Assembly (NCBI GenBank): GCA_022452285.1 | Contig: JAKUNG010000001.1 | Span: 186,001 to 250,000, forward strand | DNA: 64,000 bases | Direction: 5' to 3' | DNA from: Terriglobia bacterium | GTDB taxonomy: Bacteria > Acidobacteriota > Terriglobia > Versatilivoradales > Versatilivoraceae | The notes under the pieces: generated by a model | What the model was told of the DNA's origin: nothing | The model's input: the letters and a program-made list of their open reading frames with translations, nothing else | Databases searched by the model: none | Shown here: positions 8,884 through 17,467 of the stretch, in pieces | How positions within the stretch are numbered: position 1 is the first letter of the stretch | Layout of the letters: each line of letters starts with the position of its first letter | Made by a program: the position numbers and the translations under genes

Positions 8884-10032
8884 ATGATCAGTAAAGCTAA
8901 AACTCAAGATGATTCAGCATTGCTGGCTACGGCAGCCCAAATTCGAGATCAAGGAAAAGGACGGACTATTAGTTTTTCTCCTAAGGTATTTCTTCCCCTA
9001 ACCCGTCTTTGCCGTGATTACTGTAAATACTGTCTTTTTCGACAATCCCCCAAGCAACTACGAAACTTTTTTATGAATCCCGATGAAGTACTAGCAGTGG
9101 CACGAGAGGGAGAACGATATGGATGTCGAGAAGCTCTTTTAGTTTTGGGAGAAAAACCAGAGGAGAGTTATCTGGAAGCCAAACGATGGTTAAAAGATCA
9201 CGGATATGAGAGTACTATTGAGTATCTTCACTCAATCTGTAAGATGCTTCTACGAGAAACCTCGCTGTATCCTCATAGTAATGCAGGCATCTTAACCCGT
9301 TCGGAGCTAAAAGCTCTTAAGGACGTCAACGTTTCACTTGGACTAATGTTAGAAAGTAGTAGCCCTCGATTATGTGAACCCGGCGGTCCCCATGAATATG
9401 CCCCAAGTAAAAAACCAGAAATACGACTTCAGACGCTAAAACAAGCTGGGGAACTAAAGATTCCAATGACGACAGGCTTGCTAATAGGAATCGGTGAGAC
9501 TTCCAAAGAACGTCAAGATGCTTTGCACTTGATTCAAAATCTACATCAACAGTACGGTCATATCCAAGAAGTCATTGTTCAAAATTTTCGTGCTAAAAAA
9601 GAAATACCTATGAACTCGGCCTCTGAATTATCTCTTGATAAATCCCTAGAAATAGTGGCTCAGGCTAGAATCATTTTGGGTAAACATATGAATATTCAAG
9701 TTCCCCCGAATTTAAGTGGACCTCCAATATCAAGTCGTTATCTTCAATTCCTTGGGGCTGGAATCAATGACTGGGGAGGAATTTCACCAGTAACGATAGA
9801 TTACGTCAATCCAGAAGCTCCTTGGCCACATCTTACTAATCTTCGAAAAGAGTTACTGAAAACAAAATTTGTCTTAAAAGCGCGTTTCCCTGTGTATCCA
9901 GAGTACATAAACAAAAAGAGTGGATACTTACCCGTAGCCCTCAAAAATCGTTTAGTTCATGATGCAGATCCATCTGGATTTATCCCTCAAAAGTCTCTTC
10001 GGCCAATCTGGGAGGCCCACTTTGCCAGCTAA
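8884..10032 (+). CDS. cofG: 7,8-didemethyl-8-hydroxy-5-deazariboflavin synthase subunit CofG
   Basis: Radical-SAM half of F0 synthase, which with CofH joins tyrosine and a flavin precursor to give the deazaflavin F0. The [4Fe-4S] motif CRDYCKYC (Cys43, Cys47, Cys50) is in the CxxxCxxC spacing. Downstream motifs GLMLESSSPRL and TGLLIGIGET match the CofG family. 382 residues, normal length. The ribosome binding site is weak (AGGA about 12 bases upstream). The 3' end overlaps the start of cofH. In Actinobacteria the two are fused as FbiC; here they are separate. Confidence 0.95.
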   Translation: MISKAKTQDDSALLATAAQIRDQGKGRTISFSPKVFLPLTRLCRDYCKYCLFRQSPKQLRNFFMNPDEVLAVAREGERYGCREALLVLGEKPEESYLEAKRWLKDHGYESTIEYLHSICKMLLRETSLYPHSNAGILTRSELKALKDVNVSLGLMLESSSPRLCEPGGPHEYAPSKKPEIRLQTLKQAGELKIPMTTGLLIGIGETSKERQDALHLIQNLHQQYGHIQEVIVQNFRAKKEIPMNSASELSLDKSLEIVAQARIILGKHMNIQVPPNLSGPPISSRYLQFLGAGINDWGGISPVTIDYVNPEAPWPHLTNLRKELLKTKFVLKARFPVYPEYINKKSGYLPVALKNRLVHDADPSGFIPQKSLRPIWEAHFAS

Positions 10033-11335
10033 TAATTTAGATGACTCTCTCTCCCAAAGTCTAAAATCCATCGAACTTCTTTTTAAAAAAACTGCCCCGA
10101 TTATTACCCGAATTCTCGAAAGAAGCTTAGAGGGTAAGGATCTTTCTGTATCACAAATCATAAATCTTTTTTTAACTAAGGGAGTTGATTACGAAGCGTT
10201 ACTGACCGTAGGAAATTTTTTAAGAAAACAAACAGTAGGAGATATCATCACATATGTGGTAAATCGTAACATCAATTTCACTAATGTTTGTGTTAAGCGA
10301 TGTGGTTTTTGTGCATTTAGTCGAACAGCTGATAGTCAGGAAGGTTATCATCTTCCTCTAGAGGAAATAGTCAGACGTTCGGTTGAAGCCCATAACTACG
10401 GAGCATCAGAAGTTTGTATCCAAGCGGGTTTACCACCAAATATGGATGGTAGATATTACATTCAGCTGTGTCGAGCAATAAAAAAAATAATACCTAACAT
10501 TCATATCCATGCTTTTTCGCCTGAAGAAATACTCTATGGATCAAAACAATCCCAGATGACAATTCGAGAATATCTCAAAGAACTCAAAGATGTTGGGATT
10601 GGTAGTTTGCCCGGCACATCAGCTGAAATTCTTGATGACGATTTACGCAAACAAATATCTCCAGGGCGAATCAGTACAGCTCAGTGGATTGAGGTAATTA
10701 CCACAGCTCATTCCCTTGATATTCCAACTAGTTCTACCTTGATGTATGGTCATGTGGAGACCGTCAAACATTCTGCTCAACACTTGCTACTATTAAGAGA
10801 TCTTCAACGAAACAGTGGTGGATTTACCGAGTTTGTTCCTCTTAGTTTTGTACATACTGAAGCACCAATGTTTAGTCACAATAAACAATTGGGCATCAAA
10901 GCTGGCCCTAGTAAATCAGAAGTGCTCAAAATGCATGCAATAGCAAGATTAGTTTTAAACCAAGATATCCCTAACATTCAAGTTTCTTGGGTTAAAGAGG
11001 GACTTGTGGACTCTAAGGAATGTCTGAATTGTGGAGCCAACGATCTAGGGGGAACCCTCATGAATGAGAGCATCTCAACAGCTGCTGGATCTCTACATGG
11101 ACAGTTAGTTCGTCCTCGCGACTTACGTCGCATGATCCGTGACATAGGTCGAATTCCAGGGCGTCGCTCTACCTTATATAAATTGATCCGTCGCTTCGAT
11201 AGTCCAGAAACTGATGGTGAGGATCCTTTGGACAAATTGGACTCTGAACAACAGAAACTTCTTGGCTCTTATCATGAGTTAATCAAGATCGATCGGTTTC
11301 GATTTAGTTCTAAGAAAATCCTTTCAAGTCTATAA
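10022..11335 (+). CDS. cofH: 5-amino-6-(D-ribitylamino)uracil-tyrosine 4-hydroxyphenyl transferase CofH
   Basis: Second radical-SAM subunit of F0 synthase, which attaches the tyrosine-derived hydroxybenzyl group to the ribityl-diaminouracil. The cluster motif CVKRCGFC is at about residues 90-97 from the start used here. The LPGTSAEILDDD and CGANDLGGT stretches are typical of the CofH/MqnE family. The start chosen is the TTG at 10022, because GGGAGG at 10010-10015 lies 6 bases before it; this makes an 11-base overlap with cofG. An ATG at 9959 is also in frame but lacks a site and would overlap cofG by 74 bases. About 437 residues. Confidence 0.94.
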   Translation: MPANNLDDSLSQSLKSIELLFKKTAPIITRILERSLEGKDLSVSQIINLFLTKGVDYEALLTVGNFLRKQTVGDIITYVVNRNINFTNVCVKRCGFCAFSRTADSQEGYHLPLEEIVRRSVEAHNYGASEVCIQAGLPPNMDGRYYIQLCRAIKKIIPNIHIHAFSPEEILYGSKQSQMTIREYLKELKDVGIGSLPGTSAEILDDDLRKQISPGRISTAQWIEVITTAHSLDIPTSSTLMYGHVETVKHSAQHLLLLRDLQRNSGGFTEFVPLSFVHTEAPMFSHNKQLGIKAGPSKSEVLKMHAIARLVLNQDIPNIQVSWVKEGLVDSKECLNCGANDLGGTLMNESISTAAGSLHGQLVRPRDLRRMIRDIGRIPGRRSTLYKLIRRFDSPETDGEDPLDKLDSEQQKLLGSYHELIKIDRFRFSSKKILSSL

Positions 11336-11344
11336 TCGTTTTAA

Positions 11345-12115
11345 TTATCTAAAAAGATCCTTGTCAGAGGACCTAAAAAAAGAACTACATCGAGCCATAC
11401 CTTCTTCATAATTCAATCCACGAACTACAGCTACTGGTAGGCGCATTGTTTTTCCCATAACTAATTCAGCAGCCGAAGCTATTTCATCGGCCCAACCCAT
11501 AGCGGTCGCCTGCAGAACACGTCCTGCATTATCTTTTTCACCTCTGTAGTCCATTAAGGGCATTAATCCCGCTACCCCAATTGCTAGATTTACTAGACCC
11601 TCGCGCCAAGGTCGTCCGAAAGAATCTGAGATTATTACAGCCAAATTACATCCAAAAATTTCTTGCAGATGGTCACGAACTTTTTGAGCTGATAGGTCTG
11701 CATTTTTTGGAAGGAGAGTTGCCATACCTGGAGCTGAATTAGAAACATCAACACCAGCATTAGCACAAACTAAGCCTTGGTGCGTTTCTGTTATCAATTG
11801 ACCTTTATCCATACGAACAACACGGCGAGTTTCACTTAAAATAATCTCGATGAGTGATGGATCTTTCCCCAATTCTTGAGCCCAAGAACGGGCTAGAGAA
11901 GAAGGCCTGACCTGATCAAGCTGAATCACTCTCCCCTCAGCCTTAGCCACAATCTTATGCGTCAAAACAAATACATCCTTTACCTGAACAGGAAAATTTA
12001 ATTTGTGAACTGCCTCACCAATCAACTTGCCTAGTAAATTTCCTGCCTGAATCTCTGGCAAACCGGGGATGCTCTGGATACTAATCTTTGGAATTTCCAA
12101 GAAATCTTTAACCAC
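11345..12115 (-). CDS. cofE: Coenzyme F420-0:L-glutamate ligase
   Basis: Adds gamma-linked glutamate residues to F420-0 using GTP. 256 residues, matching the stand-alone archaeal-type CofE rather than the actinobacterial FbiB fusion. Seen: VFVLTHKIVAKAEGRV, then ILSETRRVVRMDKGQLI, and IISDSFGRPWREGLVNLAIG, all family signatures. GTG start, 2 bases after the cofC stop, with GAGAGG inside the end of cofC, so translation is probably coupled. It is the last gene of the cofD-cofC-cofE run and ends 9 bases from the convergent cofH. Confidence 0.94.
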   Translation of the reverse strand: MVKDFLEIPKISIQSIPGLPEIQAGNLLGKLIGEAVHKLNFPVQVKDVFVLTHKIVAKAEGRVIQLDQVRPSSLARSWAQELGKDPSLIEIILSETRRVVRMDKGQLITETHQGLVCANAGVDVSNSAPGMATLLPKNADLSAQKVRDHLQEIFGCNLAVIISDSFGRPWREGLVNLAIGVAGLMPLMDYRGEKDNAGRVLQATAMGWADEIASAAELVMGKTMRLPVAVVRGLNYEEGMARCSSFFRSSDKDLFR

Positions 12116-12117
12116 GG

Positions 12118-12771
12118 TTAAAAAAACCTCTCAAGAGTTCTTATCTTGCGGATCACTTCTTCTGTCTTTGTTCCGTGACCTTTTGTTAAAAACAACTGCA
12201 AATCAGACAACTTATCAATATCAAGTGCTATTCTAGGCATTTTCTTAACCTTTACAGTAACATTGAGACGACGGGCTTCTTTCATATGTTTCCTAAAACT
12301 ATCACTACCAAACTTTGACGGAAAAAGGTTAGGAGGTGAACGACGCAATGCGTTCGTCCCTAATCCATCCCAAGAAGGAACCAAAAGAGCATAGGGAGAA
12401 GTTGGCGTTTCTTTGAACAAGTTATCTAAATCCTGAGCCTGAACTAAGGGAATGTCGATAGGAAGACGAAGTAGATCATTGACTCCTTCTTCGGCTAAAA
12501 CTTCTGATGCCCAGTCAACTGATTTATTCTCAGATATTTGTTTCTTTTCACTGAGAACTTCCCATTGTTTCTTATAGGCGTATTGGATTATCTCTGGATC
12601 ATGAGCAACTATCACAATCCTATCTGCTAGCTGGCATTTAGCAATAGCACTGCTGACATCTTTCAACATTGCCCACACCAAGCTTTTTCTTTCTAATGGA
12701 GACAAAATACTGGCAAGACGCTGCTTAGAATCAACTGGATCTTTTACTGAGAGCAAGATGGTATTTACCAT
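12118..12771 (-). CDS. cofC: 2-phospho-L-lactate (or phosphoenolpyruvate) guanylyltransferase
   Basis: Activates the phospho-acid with GTP for CofD. 217 residues of nucleotidyltransferase fold. The N-terminal LLSVKDPVDSKQRLASILS corresponds to the family motif (P-V-K..-S-R-L), and DLLRLPIDIPLV is the metal-binding region. It overlaps the 3' end of cofD by 7 bases, so the two are translationally linked. Which three-carbon acid it uses (2-phospholactate, PEP or 3-phosphoglycerate) cannot be read with certainty from sequence. Confidence 0.9.
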   Translation of the reverse strand: MVNTILLSVKDPVDSKQRLASILSPLERKSLVWAMLKDVSSAIAKCQLADRIVIVAHDPEIIQYAYKKQWEVLSEKKQISENKSVDWASEVLAEEGVNDLLRLPIDIPLVQAQDLDNLFKETPTSPYALLVPSWDGLGTNALRRSPPNLFPSKFGSDSFRKHMKEARRLNVTVKVKKMPRIALDIDKLSDLQLFLTKGHGTKTEEVIRKIRTLERFF

Positions 12772-13703
12772 TCTTCTATCACCGATCTAGCCAATGCAAT
12801 TTTATCTGCTGTACTATGCATAATTGTATTCGTAACCTTTACCTGCATTCCCAGTGCTTTCACCTGTTCATAAAAACACCTATCTTTAAAATCCAGAACA
12901 AAACAATTTACGACGCCTCTTAGGAATTGGGCAACTCCTAAAGCTGAAGGAGGGTAACCTAGTTCCGACAACATCTTGACAGCAGGACCCTTAAAGGCTT
13001 TTCCATCAACAACTGGACTAATGGCAACAACTGGGCGATTTGAACATTTTAGTAAACTTTTCATTTTTGGAACCTCTAGAATAGGACCAATACTAATGAA
13101 AGGATTACTCGGAGCCAAAAGGACCATTCCTGCTGTATTCATTGCTTTTTCAACATCAACAGGAACAGAGCTTTGACCAATATTGGTATAAATAATCTTT
13201 CTTACTCGAGGATGCATTTTTTCACGCACTAGATATTCCTGCAAGTATAAGTCCCCTTGATCTGTCAATAACCTGGTAGGAGTAAAATATTCCGTCATTG
13301 GCAAAAGTGTAGAGCGAATACCTAAGGTCTTACTAATCCTAGCAGTAACCTCAACTAACCCTAGTCCCTTTTCAAGAAGATGGGTTCTCCACAAATGAGT
13401 TGCAAGATCCTTATCACCAACTCTAAACCATCCTGGGAAACCAAACTTTTTTAAAGATTGAAGACAAGTAAACGTATCATGCTTAATACCCCACCCCTGG
13501 GACTTATCAACCTTGCCCGACAAGGTGTAGGCAATTGTATCTAAATCTGGACAAATCCGAAGACCACATAGTTCCATATCATCTCCAGTATTCCCTATTA
13601 TTGTAATCTGCTGGGGAGGTACAACATGAGATAGACCTAATAGAAATTTAGAGCCTCCTACCCCACCAGCTAGGACCACAACAGATTCATCTCTACTGAC
13701 CAT
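12765..13703 (-). CDS. cofD: 2-phospho-L-lactate transferase (F420-0 synthesis)
   Basis: Transfers the phospho-acid moiety from its GDP-activated form to F0. 312 residues, family length. The glycine-rich N-terminus VVVLAGGVGGSKFLLGL and NTGDDMELCGLRICPDLDT are diagnostic of CofD/FbiA; LLAPSNPFISIGPIL carries the conserved SNP region. The start is an ATG with TGGAG close upstream. First gene of the cofD-cofC-cofE run; 152 bases separate it from the F420-dependent oxidoreductase upstream. Confidence 0.95.
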   Translation of the reverse strand: MVSRDESVVVLAGGVGGSKFLLGLSHVVPPQQITIIGNTGDDMELCGLRICPDLDTIAYTLSGKVDKSQGWGIKHDTFTCLQSLKKFGFPGWFRVGDKDLATHLWRTHLLEKGLGLVEVTARISKTLGIRSTLLPMTEYFTPTRLLTDQGDLYLQEYLVREKMHPRVRKIIYTNIGQSSVPVDVEKAMNTAGMVLLAPSNPFISIGPILEVPKMKSLLKCSNRPVVAISPVVDGKAFKGPAVKMLSELGYPPSALGVAQFLRGVVNCFVLDFKDRCFYEQVKALGMQVKVTNTIMHSTADKIALARSVIEEW

Positions 13704-13855
13704 TACTCCACACCTTTGGGGGCAACACTCTATGAAAATAGACTGAAGATATTATTTTTTCTTCGAACAAATTGATTAGGGCTAGTACTGAATTGCGAAC
13801 TCGATATTATTAAGAGTTCAGTTCTAAAAATGTTTCTGATCCTGATCGAACCAGT

Positions 13856-14524
13856 TCAAAAGTCCAGCAAACGAAATCTTGAGGAATGCACCCGGTACTT
13901 TTTGTTGATTTGAATGGCTAAAGCACACATATGCTCCAGTGTTCTAGCTTCTCTCAAGGAACCTACATCCAAGGCAGAAAGTCCTTTAATTTTAGATATG
14001 AGTTGAACTACCTGATAATTAGCCTGCTGAAGATCACCACAGACGAAAACATGACAATCTAACTGCGCTTCCAGATTTGCTAAAAGATGAGCTGGAATTG
14101 TTTTGAATGCTGCAACCAAGGCAACGTTGTTGGGCAAGGATTTTACTAAATGTTCACTTCCAGAGGCCTCTGCCAGCTTTCTTAATTCAACCCTTTTATC
14201 TCTAAACTGTAAGGGAACCGTAACATCTACTAGGATTTGTCCTTCTCTAAAGAAAGGTCTACACTCTCTAAGCAGGCCGGTCGCACGTTCAAATGGAACT
14301 GCCAAGAAAATTAACTCTGACGTCTTAACAATCTCGCAGTTCTCTTGTCCATAAAAATGAACTGTCGATCCATGTATTTTTAACTCACGCTGTAACTCCT
14401 GAGCCTTTCTTAAAGCCTGTGAGCGGATCCGGGAGCCAATCTTCACTGAGAATCCTGCTAGTCCCAAACGTAGAGCCAAACCCTTCCCTTCAAGACCAGT
14501 ACCTCCAAGAATCCCAATCTCCAT
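13856..14524 (-). CDS. F420-dependent NADP oxidoreductase
   Basis: Moves hydride between NADP(H) and F420 (Fno/NpdG family). 222 residues with one Rossmann domain, N-terminal GILGGTGLEGKGLALRL, the NADP phosphate-binding arginine region GSRIRSQALRKA, and LIFLAVPFE. GGGAG precedes the ATG. The gene lies directly upstream of cofD on the same strand, which supports an F420 role; 2'-phosphate-binding arginines suggest NADP rather than NAD. It also closes the upstream NCS1/SIS operon (38 bases after the small membrane protein), so it may be transcribed with either group. Confidence 0.9.
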   Translation of the reverse strand: MEIGILGGTGLEGKGLALRLGLAGFSVKIGSRIRSQALRKAQELQRELKIHGSTVHFYGQENCEIVKTSELIFLAVPFERATGLLRECRPFFREGQILVDVTVPLQFRDKRVELRKLAEASGSEHLVKSLPNNVALVAAFKTIPAHLLANLEAQLDCHVFVCGDLQQANYQVVQLISKIKGLSALDVGSLREARTLEHMCALAIQINKKYRVHSSRFRLLDF

Positions 14525-14562
14525 TAAGTTATTCTCCCAAAAGGTCTTCTGGTTTAATCAAT

Positions 14563-14709
14563 TTATTCAACCAATTCAACTTCTTCATCAGTTTTCGGTA
14601 TGATGTGTTCAGTTGGATGCTCATTTTCGACAGAGTAAATAAGCCAAATCACCCCCAAGGCAACCATTATTTCAAGCAACATCATACACCACTCAAAAGT
14701 CGTTAACAT
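14563..14709 (-). CDS. Small single-pass membrane protein (48 residues), coupled to the NCS1 permease
   Basis: A short open frame of 48 codons plus stop. It begins with an ATG just 3 bases after the NCS1 permease stop codon and has GAGAGG 7 bases upstream, which is a good translation start. Residues about 9-25 form one hydrophobic helix (start of segment CMMLLEIMVALGVIWLIY), followed by an acidic tail ending EEVELVE. I do not recognise a family. Small acidic-tailed membrane proteins next to transporters sometimes act as accessory subunits; that is inference here. Confidence 0.6.
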   Translation of the reverse strand: MLTTFEWCMMLLEIMVALGVIWLIYSVENEHPTEHIIPKTDEEVELVE

Positions 14710-14712
14710 ATC

Positions 14713-16089
14713 CTAACCTCTCATTGTCCCTGGGAAAACCTGCTGTTCAGGCGTTACTCCTTTTGCTTGTGCAATTCGTGTCCAAACGTAATAAACCAAT
14801 CCTGAACTCACCATGGAACTGACCAAGCCACTAAAAATCTGCGTATATCCTCCTACATACCATCCAACTGCAAATCCCACAAGCCAAGCTGTAAAAGCAG
14901 CAGGATTTAAATTCATTTTAGCACCCTGAACACTTTCATAACGTTGGCGCCTTGAAGGAAATGCCCAATAATCTAATATGACAATGATGGCTATTGGAGC
15001 CACAATCCATCCTATAAATTGAACTAACCAATTGATAAATCTATCCAGTCCAACAAAGCTCCCTATTAACCCAACGGCTCCAGCACCAATGGTTGCTAAT
15101 CGACGGGTAAATTCTTGACTTCGCACCAGCGGTAGAGGAGGAGCCGAAAAGGCCAAACCAGCAGCATAAGTACCTCCTTGTGCTGTCGACTGCGCTCCGA
15201 ACCATAATGCAACCCAAGCTAGAAATCCTAGACCCAGAGAACTAGCCATAATAAACGCGTTGAACTCACCTGAATGGGTAGCTCCAATAGCCCCGCCCCA
15301 ATACTGTAAAGTAACAAGACCAGCATAAGCGGACATAATACCTATCAAAGCTTGCTTACCATTCTTCCAAAAACGAGCAAGATCTGAAATGATCGTCACT
15401 CCAACAAGCCAACCACCAGCAGCAATATCAAATCCAATAAAAACTGGCTTTGTTGGATCATACCATTTGTTCCACAAGACCCCAAAACCACCAGCATTGT
15501 GAAGGGTAGAACTTATAATCATGACTACAATAGCTAGATAACCAGGGACCACAAACCAATCAACATAGGCAATCCAGCGAATCTTCATTACAGCTGGGAG
15601 TATAAAAAATACCCCAATAAGAATAGTGGTCAAAAGCCATTTTGGAGACCCTGGAACCCAGCCCATTTGCTCAACAAAACCATCTCGCGTCATATTTAAA
15701 ATCACTGAAAACCACCCCATACTGGTTAGGGCCATTAGAATATTAGGGAACATAACCCCTTTTTTTCCAAAGGTATAACGATACAAGAGCGCGCTAGAAT
15801 AACCAGTACGAGCAGCAATTGCTCCAATCAGTGCTCCAATTATGCCATTACTTAATGTTCCAAAAAAAATAATCGGCATTGACATTTTTAAGGGAAATGC
15901 TTGCCCTACTAGACCACCAATCATAAAGCTAGACAGAACTAGTACCCATCCCCATAAAATAAAGGAATTGTTCCAAAAACCCAGCCTTCTTGAAAGGGGA
16001 ACCTTAGATCGGGCTGCATCACCAACTACTGCTCCGCGTTCGGCCATTGACTTTGATTTCAAGTTTTTAAAGGCTCCTTTCCTGAGCAA
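14713..16089 (-). CDS. NCS1-family nucleobase/hydantoin-type cation symporter
   Basis: 458 residues, about 12 membrane segments. N-terminal RRLGFWNNSFILWGW and the glycine-rich MIGGLVGQAF region match the NCS1 (cytosine permease/allantoin/hydantoin) family; ARTGYSSALLYRYTFG fits TM2-3 of that fold. Likely brings in a nitrogenous ring compound or related small molecule with Na+ or H+. Start uncertain: the TTG at 16089 has GGAG 5 bases before it, but a TTG at codon 10 and an ATG at codon 15 are alternatives. It lies 42 bases behind the class V PLP enzyme and is probably in one operon with it. Confidence 0.87.
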   Translation of the reverse strand: MLRKGAFKNLKSKSMAERGAVVGDAARSKVPLSRRLGFWNNSFILWGWVLVLSSFMIGGLVGQAFPLKMSMPIIFFGTLSNGIIGALIGAIAARTGYSSALLYRYTFGKKGVMFPNILMALTSMGWFSVILNMTRDGFVEQMGWVPGSPKWLLTTILIGVFFILPAVMKIRWIAYVDWFVVPGYLAIVVMIISSTLHNAGGFGVLWNKWYDPTKPVFIGFDIAAGGWLVGVTIISDLARFWKNGKQALIGIMSAYAGLVTLQYWGGAIGATHSGEFNAFIMASSLGLGFLAWVALWFGAQSTAQGGTYAAGLAFSAPPLPLVRSQEFTRRLATIGAGAVGLIGSFVGLDRFINWLVQFIGWIVAPIAIIVILDYWAFPSRRQRYESVQGAKMNLNPAAFTAWLVGFAVGWYVGGYTQIFSGLVSSMVSSGLVYYVWTRIAQAKGVTPEQQVFPGTMRG

Positions 16090-16131
16090 GGGAACTCCAT
16101 ATTCCCATTCTATGTTTTGACGTCACCATCA

Positions 16132-17394
16132 TCAAGTCGAACGTACTAACCTCTTTATCTCAAACAAGAATCGATCTATCTCCTGACTCGTATTATAATG
16201 TACAAGTCCCAGACGAACTAAGCCACCTGAAGATAAAAGCCCTAATCTTTCAATTAGAGCCTGCGCATAAAAATCTCCATCCCAGAGGAAAAAACCCTTA
16301 CAACCCAAAGACTCTGCTACTTTTCGAGGGGAAAATCCAGTCACTGTGAAACCTAGAGTTGGTGTTCTTTGATGCAAAAGTCTTCTATCTGTAATACCCC
16401 AAATCTTTACTTCGGGAACTTCTTCTAACCCTGCAAGTAACCTTTCCATTAACTCTTTCTCATAATATTCAATCACAGAAAGACCAGTCTTTAACTTTAA
16501 CCGCCTACCTTCTAGGTCTTGGTACTGGTTAAGGAAAGATTTTCCATAGTGATCACCCACATCGGCTAAATATTCTATAGCAGCCATAGCTCCTACAATT
16601 CCTTCATGATTTTGGGTTCCTATTTCAAAACGATCGTAAGCAGGCCTTACTTTATAAGCAGGAAGCTGGTCCAAAATCTCCTGTTTCCCGTAGAGTACGC
16701 CTAGATGAGGGCCAAAAAACTTATAAGTTGAGCAAGCCATAAAATCACAATCCAGATCCTGAACATCAATAGGTCCATGAGGAGCATAATGGACTGCATC
16801 AACAAAAACTAAAGCTCCTACCTGATGGGCTTTTCTTATGATTTCTCGCACAGGATTAATTGTGCCAACTGCGTTAGAAGCATAGCCCAAAGCGACAACT
16901 TTGGTTCGTTCATTCAGCTTGGATTCTAAATCTTCAAGGTCAAGGGTACAATCTTCCGTACGGATATCAATGCAATTCACCTTGATTCCATTTTCGATCA
17001 AAGCATTCCAAGGCGATACATTTGCTTCGTGATCAAGGACGGTAACAATAATTTCATCACCAGGTTTAAGTGACTTGCCAATTGCCCGACTAATGTTAAA
17101 AGTATGTGTGGTCATGTTTAACCCAAATGATATTTCTTTGGCACTACGAGCATTCAAAAAATCTGCCATTGCATTGCGGGCATTAGTAAGCATCTGATCG
17201 CTTTTCTGGCTAGTTAAAAATGCCCCTTCGATATTGCTGTTCATCTTCAAATAATATTGATTCACTGACTCCATCACCCTCTTAGGCACTTGGGTTCCAC
17301 CCGGACCATCAAAATAGACCGCTTGAGTAGTATCAACCCTTTGTTCAAGTGATGGAAATTGTTCTCGGATCCAAACAGGATTTAAATTGTTCAT
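16132..17394 (-). CDS. Cysteine desulfurase-like class V aminotransferase-fold PLP enzyme
   Basis: 420 residues of fold-type I PLP enzyme. Seen: VYFDGPGGTQVPKRV near the N-terminus, DHEANVSPW, VDAVHYAPHG with the PLP-ring aspartate, and CSTYKFFGPHLGV, in which the lysine should form the Schiff base. The sequence is closest in feel to the VC1184-type cysteine-desulfurase-like subgroup, not to IscS/SufS, because no IscU or Suf partner is adjacent. The real substrate may be another amino acid or an amine. AAAGG precedes the ATG. Upstream is the MBL hydrolase, downstream the NCS1 permease. Confidence 0.85.
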   Translation of the reverse strand: MNNLNPVWIREQFPSLEQRVDTTQAVYFDGPGGTQVPKRVMESVNQYYLKMNSNIEGAFLTSQKSDQMLTNARNAMADFLNARSAKEISFGLNMTTHTFNISRAIGKSLKPGDEIIVTVLDHEANVSPWNALIENGIKVNCIDIRTEDCTLDLEDLESKLNERTKVVALGYASNAVGTINPVREIIRKAHQVGALVFVDAVHYAPHGPIDVQDLDCDFMACSTYKFFGPHLGVLYGKQEILDQLPAYKVRPAYDRFEIGTQNHEGIVGAMAAIEYLADVGDHYGKSFLNQYQDLEGRRLKLKTGLSVIEYYEKELMERLLAGLEEVPEVKIWGITDRRLLHQRTPTLGFTVTGFSPRKVAESLGCKGFFLWDGDFYAQALIERLGLLSSGGLVRLGLVHYNTSQEIDRFLFEIKRLVRST

Positions 17395-17467
17395 AAGTTA
17401 CCTTTAAAAAAAGATTTTCACTAAAATTGGCTAGATGAATTCTAAATGGTAAGATTACAGTTATGCA

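Noticed and set aside
16132-17394. IscS/SufS cysteine desulfurase for Fe-S assembly
   Set aside because: No iscU, sufB or sufU partner nearby and the sequence fits the wider class V family better; kept as desulfurase-like.
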